Assembly: GCA_031267005.1 (NCBI GenBank)
Contig: JAIRZX010000347.1
Span: 1-8,526 of the forward strand
From: Deltaproteobacteria bacterium
GTDB lineage: Bacteria; Desulfobacterota; Desulfarculia; Adiutricales; Adiutricaceae
Length of the DNA stretch: 8,526 bases
Direction of reading: 5' to 3'
Part shown: one piece after another, positions 1 to 5,679 of the stretch
How positions within the stretch are numbered: position 1 is the stretch's first letter
How the letters are laid out: each line of letters begins with the position of its first letter
Translations under genes and position numbers: made by a program
Notes under the pieces: generated by a model
What the model saw: only the letters and a program-made list of their open reading frames with translations
Databases searched by the model: none
What the model was told of the DNA's origin: nothing

Positions 1-21
1 GGCTCCGGGCGGCCCCGCATC

Positions 22-41
22 GGCCTCCCTCCCCGGAGGCC
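22..41. repeat. Short inverted repeat near left edge
   Basis: GGCCTCC at 22-28 pairs perfectly with GGAGGCC at 35-41 across a 6-nt loop. No T-run follows on either strand. Positions 1-143 otherwise hold no gene I can support: open frames there are extensions or shadows. Such a short GC stem may be fortuitous in DNA this rich in G+C. Confidence 0.3.
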
Positions 42-143
42 CCCCGGGCTCGCCTCCGTGCCCCCGGAAGGCCTGTTTTCCTCCTCCGCGCACCTGGCGG
101 TCCGCCGCGAGCGCCCAGCCAGCGCCGCTTGGGCCCGACGGAG

Positions 144-184
144 GGGCTTTACGCCCCCGGCGCCTGGCCGGGGGCGTAAAGCCC
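144..184 (-). terminator. Strong hairpin at the end of the BCCT-methyltransferase operon
   Basis: An 18-nt arm (144-161, gggctttacgcccccggc) pairs perfectly with 167-184 across a 5-nt loop. It begins 5 nt after the stop codon of the methyltransferase gene, where an operon terminator is expected. No T-rich tract follows on the minus strand, so it departs from a classical intrinsic terminator. It could be a U-less terminator, a 3'-end stabilising stem, or a block to convergent transcription from the left. Confidence 0.6.
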
Positions 185-189
185 GCCGT

Positions 190-1629
190 TCAAGCGGCCA
201 GAAGCGGAGCCCCCCCGGCCAGCTCCCCGGCCTTCTTGAGGATGTCCGCGCGGCGGGAGGGCGGCATGTCCGGGGCGGTCCAGGACTCCAGGCGTCCCTT
301 GAGCCTCTCCGAGGCCGCGTTGCGGAGATCGGGCGAGCCCTTGGCAGTCCACCCCTCGATGTTCAATCGGTTCATGAGCTTGGGGTTGAAGATCTCCTTG
401 CGGCAGAGCCTGGTGGTCCGCGGCTGGGTCAGGTAGTTGCCGCCGGGGCCGACCTTGACGATGCTCCGCTCGTCTATCTCTTCCTCCCCCGCGTTGATGG
501 GCCTCACCATGCTCCTCACCATGGAAGCCACCTCCTCGTCCACGATGAATTTTTCGAAGGACATGGAGATGTAGCTCCCGAGAATCCCGGCCGAGTGGAG
601 GATGAAGTTTATGCCGCTGTTCACCGCCGTCACGAGCGACAGGGCGGACTCGGCCCCGGCCTGGGCGTCCACGCAAAGGGCGTCGGTGAGGCTTCCCCCG
701 CTGCGGCTGGGAAGGCGGTAGTAGCGGGCCATCTGGGCGGTCAGGTTCACGATTATCGACAGCTCCGGGGCCCCGCAGGCCAGCGCGCCGCTCCTGAGGT
801 CCATGGCCGAGGAGGTCGAGCCGTAGATGACCGGCGTCCCCGGCCTGGCCAGCTGGGCCAGGGTCAGCCCCGCCAGTATCTCGGCGTTCTGGAGCGTCAG
901 GAGCCCGGGTATCGTTATCGGGCCCGAGGAGCCGGACATGATCAAGGCCGCCACGATGACGGCCTGGCCGCCCCTCGCCAGCTGGACCAGGGAGGAGGCC
1001 ATTTCCTCGCTGAACTGGAGCGGGGTCTGGGAGTTTCGGAGCGCCACCGAGACCGGGTGGTCCGCGAGGCCTTCCCGCCCGCCGAAGGCGGCCGCCAGGA
1101 GCTCCACGCAGTCGGCGGCGGCCTTGCGGCTGACCGGGCTTCCCATGAGCGGCTTGTCGCAGCACAGGAGCCCGGCAAGGAGCATGTCCAGGTGGGCGGC
1201 GCGGGGGTCGCTGTCGCAGGGTTCTACCATAAGGAAGCCGTTCATGTCGATGGAGTGGGAGCCCTGGACGAGCTTCACGAAGTCCACGTAGTCGCGGTAC
1301 TCGCTTTTGCGCTGGCTGCCGTCGGCGAGCGTGACGAAGGGCGCTCCGTAGCCGGGGAGCATGACGAAGTCGTCCAGGCCGACCTTCCGGCTGTTGGCCG
1401 GGTTCAGCGCCTTGACGGTGAAGGTCTCGGGGCAGCTCCTGAGCGCCTCCTCGACGTCCTTAGCCGACGGGAAGACCTTCTTGCCCTCGGTCTTGACGCC
1501 GTGGCTCTTGAAGATCTCGACCGACTCGGGATCGTTTATGACTATGCCGGTCTCCTTGAGCACGGCCAGGGAGGACTCGTGGATCCTGTCCATCTCGTCT
1601 CGGGAAAAAGTGTGCATGCGGGTGTACAT
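190..1629 (-). CDS. MttB-superfamily (trimethylamine methyltransferase-like) protein, non-pyrrolysine
   Basis: This 479-aa protein matches the usual ~470-500 aa length of the MttB superfamily. These cytoplasmic TIM-barrel enzymes move a methyl group from a quaternary or tertiary amine to a corrinoid protein. Family-like features are the N-terminal helix-rich segment with 'ESSLAVLKETGI' (18-29), 'PGYGAPFVT' (92-100), 'HSAGILGSYISMSFEKF' (345-361) and the C-terminal 'GPGGNYLTQPRTTRLCRKE' (394-412). The frame has no in-frame amber codon, so it is a non-pyrrolysine member, like the glycine-betaine enzyme MtgB. The exact substrate (glycine betaine, carnitine, proline betaine, others) cannot be read from sequence. 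ATG at 1629 is supported by AAAAGGA 8 nt upstream. It lies 49 nt downstream of a BCCT transporter, which supports a quaternary amine as substrate. No corrinoid protein or methyl-THF methyltransferase gene is adjacent. Confidence 0.85.
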   Translation of the reverse strand: MYTRMHTFSRDEMDRIHESSLAVLKETGIVINDPESVEIFKSHGVKTEGKKVFPSAKDVEEALRSCPETFTVKALNPANSRKVGLDDFVMLPGYGAPFVTLADGSQRKSEYRDYVDFVKLVQGSHSIDMNGFLMVEPCDSDPRAAHLDMLLAGLLCCDKPLMGSPVSRKAAADCVELLAAAFGGREGLADHPVSVALRNSQTPLQFSEEMASSLVQLARGGQAVIVAALIMSGSSGPITIPGLLTLQNAEILAGLTLAQLARPGTPVIYGSTSSAMDLRSGALACGAPELSIIVNLTAQMARYYRLPSRSGGSLTDALCVDAQAGAESALSLVTAVNSGINFILHSAGILGSYISMSFEKFIVDEEVASMVRSMVRPINAGEEEIDERSIVKVGPGGNYLTQPRTTRLCRKEIFNPKLMNRLNIEGWTAKGSPDLRNAASERLKGRLESWTAPDMPPSRRADILKKAGELAGGAPLLAA

Positions 1630-1678
1630 TTTTTTAGTCCTTTTCGGGTGGTGTTTGCGTTCTGCGGGTTTGCCCGTC

Positions 1679-3157
1679 TCAGTCCCTGACGCCCTTGAAG
1701 GCGCTGGCCATGGCCATCGCCAGCAGGACGACGAGCGGCAGCGCCGAGAGGATCGAGGCCGACTGGATGGACTTCAGGTTGCCGGTGCCGCAGAGGACCA
1801 TGGCCACGGCGCCCAATGCCAGGGCCCAGAAGAGCCGGAGCGCCTTGTGCGGGTGTTCGTGGCCTGAACTGAACATGGCGAGCGACATGGCGGCCGAGTT
1901 GGCGCTGGTGAGGAAAAGCATGGAAATGAGGGCCAGGGCCACCACGGCCATAGCCTGGAAACCGGGATAGTGGCGGACGAGCCCGAAGATGGCGGCCTCG
2001 ACCCCGTGCCGGTCGATGATTTCGCCTATGTTGAAGTGGATGCCGGCGCCGCCGACTACGGAGTACCACATGAAGTTGGCCAGCGAGGGCAGGAGCATGC
2101 ATCCGAGGACGAGGCCCCTGACCGTCCTGCCCTTGGAGACCCTGGCCACGAATATCGAGACGAAGGGCGCCCAGGAGGCCCACCAGGCCCAGTAGAAGAC
2201 CGTCCAGGAACCCAGCCAGGCCTTGTCCTCCCCGGGCTGCGTGAAGAGGGAAAGCGGCGCGAAGGAGGAAAGGTACTTGCCGCCGGCTTCAAGTCCGAGC
2301 TCTATGAAGAACACCTTGGGACCGAAGACGAAGAGGAAGGCCCAGAAGCCGGTGAAGAGGATAATGTTCATGTTGCCCATGAATTTTATTCCCTTTTCCA
2401 GGCCGGTGTAGACCGCGAAGGAGAATATGGCGGTGAAGATCGCTATTACGATGTAGCCGGCCTTGTCGCCCAGGTCGAAGTTGTAGTTGTATTTCAGCCC
2501 GGCCACGACCTGCAGGGCCGTGAGCCCGGTGGTGGTGGCGAGCCCGCCTATGGTCGCCACGACGGCGAAGACGTCTATCACCTTGCCGGCCCGGCCGCGG
2601 ACCCTGTCGCCTATGAGGTAATAGAAGGCAGTCGAGAACCTGAGCGGGAGCCCCTTGGTGTATGCCGCGTGGGCCATGGGGATGGCCAGCGCCACGTAAA
2701 CTGCCCACGCGGATATGCCCCAGTGGAAGAAGGACTGGGTCATGGAGGCGACGGCCGCCCGCGGGGTCCCCGGCTCCACCCCCGGGAAATACGGGGGCAC
2801 TGTCTTGTAATGGAATATGGGTTCCGCCGGGCCCCAGAAGGCGATGCCCGCTGCGATAGCCGCCCCGAAGAGGAGGCCGAACCAGGTGAAGTTGGAGTAC
2901 TCGGGCCTGCTTTCGGGGCCTCCCAGGCGGCATTTCCCCCAAGGGCCGGCCATGAGGAGCAGGCAGCCCAGGGTGAGCCCGAAGACGACTGCCAGGTAAA
3001 GCCAGCCCCACGTGGCCGTGGTCCAGGCAAGTGCCGCGCTGATGGCCTTGCCCATGGCCTCGGGGAAAAGGACGGACACGAGGACGAATCCTGCTGTCAA
3101 GCCGCCGCTGAGGTATGTTGTCAGCGGATCGATTATTTTGGTTTTTTCTAGCGACAT
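1679..3157 (-). CDS. BCCT-family betaine/carnitine/choline transporter
   Basis: A 492-aa, highly hydrophobic inner-membrane protein of normal BCCT length (LeuT fold, about 12 helices). The family signature is clear: 'FYWAWWASWAPFV' (321-333) followed by 'ARVSKGR' (338-344), with the Trp cluster that boxes the trimethylammonium group. 'FHWGISAWAVY' (144-154) matches the aromatic helix of BetP. 'AFWGPAEPI' (106-114) and 'TSANSAAMS' (417-425) are also family positions. The glycine-rich Gly-Met-Gly stretch of sodium-coupled BetP appears here as Ala100-Ile101-Ala102, so ion coupling or even exchange mode may differ. There is no long C-terminal osmosensory tail, which suggests nutrient uptake or exchange rather than osmoregulation. 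The ATG at 3157 has AAAAGG with 6 nt spacing. It is the first gene of the operon with the methyltransferase and is divergent from a sigma-54 activator that probably controls it. Confidence 0.92.
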   Translation of the reverse strand: MSLEKTKIIDPLTTYLSGGLTAGFVLVSVLFPEAMGKAISAALAWTTATWGWLYLAVVFGLTLGCLLLMAGPWGKCRLGGPESRPEYSNFTWFGLLFGAAIAAGIAFWGPAEPIFHYKTVPPYFPGVEPGTPRAAVASMTQSFFHWGISAWAVYVALAIPMAHAAYTKGLPLRFSTAFYYLIGDRVRGRAGKVIDVFAVVATIGGLATTTGLTALQVVAGLKYNYNFDLGDKAGYIVIAIFTAIFSFAVYTGLEKGIKFMGNMNIILFTGFWAFLFVFGPKVFFIELGLEAGGKYLSSFAPLSLFTQPGEDKAWLGSWTVFYWAWWASWAPFVSIFVARVSKGRTVRGLVLGCMLLPSLANFMWYSVVGGAGIHFNIGEIIDRHGVEAAIFGLVRHYPGFQAMAVVALALISMLFLTSANSAAMSLAMFSSGHEHPHKALRLFWALALGAVAMVLCGTGNLKSIQSASILSALPLVVLLAMAMASAFKGVRD

Positions 3158-3223
3158 GGGGAACCTTTTAACGGCAAGGCCTTAGGGGTAAGTGATTGAA
3201 CCGTACGGCGAGGTGGCTGGAGA

Positions 3224-3286
3224 ACCGCCCGGACCGCCCGGACCGCCCGGACCGTTCGGACCGTTCGGACCGTTCGGACCGTTCGC
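3224..3286. repeat. 9-bp tandem repeat, seven units
   Basis: Seven consecutive 9-bp units: three of ACCGCCCGG (3224-3250) then four of ACCGTTCGG (3251-3286, last base changed). They lie in the divergent intergenic region, inside the predicted 5' leader of the transporter mRNA if transcription starts near 3455. Each junction carries the odd dyad CGG-A-CCG. A 132-codon open frame reads through it on the plus strand with no family resemblance and is unlikely to be a gene. Confidence 0.85.
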
Positions 3287-3465
3287 GCGGCCGGCGAGCC
3301 GTTCGTGCGGCCGCGGGAACGGTTCTTGCGGCTGAGTTTCGGGCTCGCCCGCACCCCTTTGTCTTTGAAGCCGCGAATGGGCGCGCGTTAGGGGCGGCTT
3401 GCGTCGGGCGCCTCCCTTCCGCGGCGGGAAGGCCTTGGCGCAAGCTCCGGCAAGCCAGAGGACGG

Positions 3466-3481
3466 AGCAAGGGACGGGCCG
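3466..3481 (-). promoter_or_regulatory. Candidate sigma-54 (-24/-12) promoter for the BCCT operon
   Basis: On the minus strand this reads CGGCCCGTCCCTTGCT. Against the consensus TGGCACG-N4-TTGCW it matches 10 of 12 fixed positions and keeps the essential GG-N10-GC spacing. It points toward the transporter, with a start near 3455 and a leader of about 300 nt. It is flanked by a divergent sigma-54 activator gene, which is the partner such a promoter requires. G+C-rich DNA yields chance matches, so this remains a prediction. Confidence 0.45.
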
Positions 3482-3590
3482 AAAGCCGGGGCTGGTTCGC
3501 GAAAGGCGGGAAATCCAGGCGGGACGCCGTTCAGGGGAGATCAGAGCGATTCCTGCCGGGGGGGGGCCCGCCGGGCCCGGTAAAAATTAA

Positions 3591-3606
3591 TTGACAAATT
3601 TGTCAA
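3591..3606. promoter_or_regulatory. Perfect 16-bp palindrome, candidate operator / upstream activator site
   Basis: TTGACAAATTTGTCAA is a perfect palindrome in an A+T-rich island of an otherwise G+C-rich intergenic region. Its centre is about 120 bp upstream of the candidate leftward -24 element, a typical distance for an enhancer-binding-protein site. Its left half is also the -35 hexamer of the regulator promoter. A second, imperfect dyad (TCAAT-AA-ATTGA, 3603-3614) overlaps it. The half-sites also resemble CRP/FNR-type 16-bp sites, so another regulator is possible. Confidence 0.5.
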
Positions 3607-3620
3607 TAAATTGATACAGT
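3591..3620 (+). promoter_or_regulatory. Candidate sigma-70 promoter of the PAS-sigma-54 activator gene
   Basis: A perfect -35 TTGACA (3591-3596) is followed after 18 nt by TACAGT (3615-3620, 4 of 6 with TATAAT). A 16-nt spacing with GATACA is an alternative. It would start transcription near 3627, about 60 nt before the regulator start. The palindrome spans the -35, so binding there would repress this promoter (autoregulation, inferred). Confidence 0.45.
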
Positions 3621-3689
3621 AGTGTGTTGTGAACCCTGTTTCGTAACTTATTTTTTACAAAGGGCTTGCCGCCGCCGGGGGTGCCGAGC

Positions 3690-5267
3690 GTGTCCAAGAA
3701 AGCCGACTGGCCTTTCCAGCACTTTTCCCGCCGGACCGTCGAGGCGCTCTACGACGAGCACCACGAGGGCGTACTTATAATGGACAGGGCCGGGGTCGTC
3801 GTCTACTACAACGCCCGCATGGCCCAGTTGGACGGCTTGGACCCGGCCGAGGCCCTGGGCCGGCGGCTGACTGAGATTTACGACCTCGACGAAGACTCCA
3901 GCATCAGCTTCAGGTGCCTCAAAACCCGCCGCCCCGTATCCGACGCCGCCCTCTACTACCAGACCAGGTCCGGCAACCGGGTGAACGCCATCTGCCACGC
4001 GTACCCGCTCGAGTCCGCAGGCAGGATCGAGGGGGCTATTTGCTACACCCTCGAATATTCATTCATGACCGAGAGCCTGGAGAAGACGGCCAGGAACTAC
4101 GCCCGGCACCCGTTCAGCCGCGGCGCTTCCGACAAGGACCCGCCCGGCAACGGGGCCACCCACACCATGGCCTCCCTTGTGGGGGAGAGCCAGGCCTTCA
4201 AGGCCGCCATGGAAACGGCCAGGATAGGCGCCCGGACCCCCTCCTCGGTCATGATCTGCGGCGAGACGGGGACGGGCAAGGAGCTCTTCGCGCAGGCCAT
4301 CCACAACAACAGCGTCCGCCGGATCAAGCAGTTCTGCCCTATAAACTGCGCCGCCATCCCGGAGACGCTTCTGGAGGGCATCCTGTTCGGCACGGTCCGG
4401 GGCGCCTTCACGGGCGCCGTCGACCGCCCCGGCCTCTTCGAGGTCAGCTCCGGGGGGACCATCTTCCTTGACGAGATCCACGCCATGCCGGTGAACCTGC
4501 AGGCCAAGCTCCTGAGGGTCATCCAGGAGAAGAGGGTAAGGCGCATAGGCGGGCCGCGCGAGACGGGCGTTGATTTGAAAATTATCAGCTCGATAAACCA
4601 GAAGCCGGAAGTGGCCCTCCGGAACGGACACCTGAGGCCAGATTTGTACTTCAGGCTGGCGGTCCTATTCCTCGAGATCCCGGCGCTGCGGTTCCGCCAG
4701 GACGACGTGGCCCTCCTCATCCAGAACTTCATAAAAATTTTCAACCGCAAGCTCCAGGGCCGCGTAAACTCCGTCGAACCGGAATTCCTCGAGGTTATGC
4801 GCCGTTACAGCTGGCCGGGCAACGTCCGCGAGCTTGAGCACGTGGTCGAGACCTGCATGAACTTCGCCGTAATCGACCCGCACAAGAGGCGCACCCTGGG
4901 ACTGGCCCATATCCAGCCGGCCCACCTGAGGCGGTTCCTCGCCAAGAACGCCAGGGAGGGAATGGCGCCGGCCGATCCAGGAGACCCGATTGCCCAGGAC
5001 CAAAACCAGGACCAACACCAGGCCCGAGATAAGGCCGTGGAAAGCGGGCCGGAGGGCATTAAGCCGCTCGGAGACGAGTTGCGCAGACAGGAAGCCGAGC
5101 TCATCTCCAACGCCCTCAAGGCATCGGGCGGCAATCATGCCGTGGCCGCCAAGCTGCTGGGCCTTTCCCGGCAAAACCTGTTTTCCCGGGAAAAGAGGCT
5201 CGCGGCCCAACAGGCGCTTCCGCCTGGATCCGGCCGAAACGGAACTAGACCCGGCCCTTCAAGTTAA
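3690..5267 (+). CDS. PAS-domain sigma-54-dependent transcriptional activator (bEBP)
   Basis: A cytoplasmic enhancer-binding protein of 525 aa from the GTG at 3690. Domains in order are a PAS sensor (about 16-122), the AAA+ sigma-54 activation domain, a Gln/Asp-rich linker (about 435-450) and a Fis-type HTH (about 460-505). Catalytic motifs are intact: Walker A GETGTGKE (191-198), the sigma-54-contacting loop GAFTGA (238-243), Walker B GGTIFLDEIH (255-264), arginine-finger region HLRPDLYFRL (314-323) and WPGNVREL (375-382). There is no receiver domain, so it is a one-component sensor rather than a response regulator. The start is uncertain: the frame opens with TTG at 3666 (AAAGGG only 1 nt away) and GTG at 3681 (16 nt away). 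GTG 3690 has GGGGGTG 6 nt upstream, which pairs with the anti-SD. It is divergent from the BCCT-methyltransferase operon, its likely target. Confidence 0.9.
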   Translation: MSKKADWPFQHFSRRTVEALYDEHHEGVLIMDRAGVVVYYNARMAQLDGLDPAEALGRRLTEIYDLDEDSSISFRCLKTRRPVSDAALYYQTRSGNRVNAICHAYPLESAGRIEGAICYTLEYSFMTESLEKTARNYARHPFSRGASDKDPPGNGATHTMASLVGESQAFKAAMETARIGARTPSSVMICGETGTGKELFAQAIHNNSVRRIKQFCPINCAAIPETLLEGILFGTVRGAFTGAVDRPGLFEVSSGGTIFLDEIHAMPVNLQAKLLRVIQEKRVRRIGGPRETGVDLKIISSINQKPEVALRNGHLRPDLYFRLAVLFLEIPALRFRQDDVALLIQNFIKIFNRKLQGRVNSVEPEFLEVMRRYSWPGNVRELEHVVETCMNFAVIDPHKRRTLGLAHIQPAHLRRFLAKNAREGMAPADPGDPIAQDQNQDQHQARDKAVESGPEGIKPLGDELRRQEAELISNALKASGGNHAVAAKLLGLSRQNLFSREKRLAAQQALPPGSGRNGTRPGPSS

Positions 5268-5400
5268 GGCGGTCCTCGAGGGACGCAAGGGTCCAACTGG
5301 CGGCCTCCTCCCGTTTCCTTAAGAGGCGCGGAAGCGGCTTGGAGCCCTGTCTATTCGCTCGCTTCACATGCCTCTCATTTCCGCGCCCGGGCCTCGCGCG

Positions 5401-5490
5401 CTCGGGCCGCGCCTTAGCGTTCTCGGGCCGCGCCTTTCCGCGCTCTGGCCAGGCCGCCCTCTGGCCAGGCCGCCCTCTGGCCAGTCCGCG
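5401..5490. repeat. GC-rich tandem repeats (21-bp and 16-bp periods)
   Basis: CTCGGGCCGCGCCTT occurs at 5401-5415 and 5422-5436, a 21-bp period. It runs into three units of a 16-bp repeat CTCTGGCCAGGCCGCC (5443-5458, 5459-5474, and 5475-5490 with two mismatches). The block sits in the 412-nt gap (5268-5679) between the regulator and the heme enzyme, where I see no convincing gene. Open frames across it are low-complexity Arg/Pro/Ala reading of the repeats. Confidence 0.75.
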
Positions 5491-5559
5491 CACGGGGTGC
5501 CCGGCGTCTCCTGGCCCGGCGCGCCGAGCCGGTGGCGCGGAGACTGCCTTCGGGATATA

Positions 5560-5591
5560 CTGGTTGAGGTAGTTCGGCCGCTCTTAACCAG
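5560..5591 (+). other. Inverted repeat upstream of the heme enzyme
   Basis: CTGGTT (5560-5565) pairs with AACCAG (5586-5591), and the next bases extend the stem with GAG against CTT or CTC using G-T pairs. The loop is about 12-14 nt. It lies ~90 nt before the heme enzyme start, just after a TATACT (5556-5561) that could be a -10 without a good -35. It may be a leader stem or nothing. Confidence 0.25.
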
Positions 5592-5679
5592 TCCGGGGAG
5601 TTCCGGGGCCGTCCGCCCACGCGTCCCACCCGACCGGCCCTTCCCAGTCCAGGCCCTTTGCCGCGAACCGGAGAGCCAC

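Noticed and set aside
190..1629. Pyrrolysine-containing MttB
   Set aside because: The frame runs at full family length with no in-frame TAG, so there is no place for pyrrolysine.
58..1689. A 543-codon open frame on the plus strand
   Set aside because: It lies antisense to the clearly recognisable MttB-superfamily gene and yields low-complexity Gly/Arg/His-rich sequence; long antisense frames are expected at this G+C content.
1970..3151. A 393-codon open frame on the plus strand
   Set aside because: Antisense to the BCCT transporter, rich in Asp/Glu/Gly with no domain resemblance; a composition shadow.
3158..3460. Cobalamin riboswitch in the transporter leader
   Set aside because: The long leader and corrinoid-linked chemistry made it worth a look, but I see no B12-box-like sequence on the minus strand.
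3196..3594. Possible 132-aa gene with RPD/RSD repeats
   Set aside because: The repeats are the 9-bp tandem array translated; no SD, no family, and it overlaps the predicted regulatory sites.
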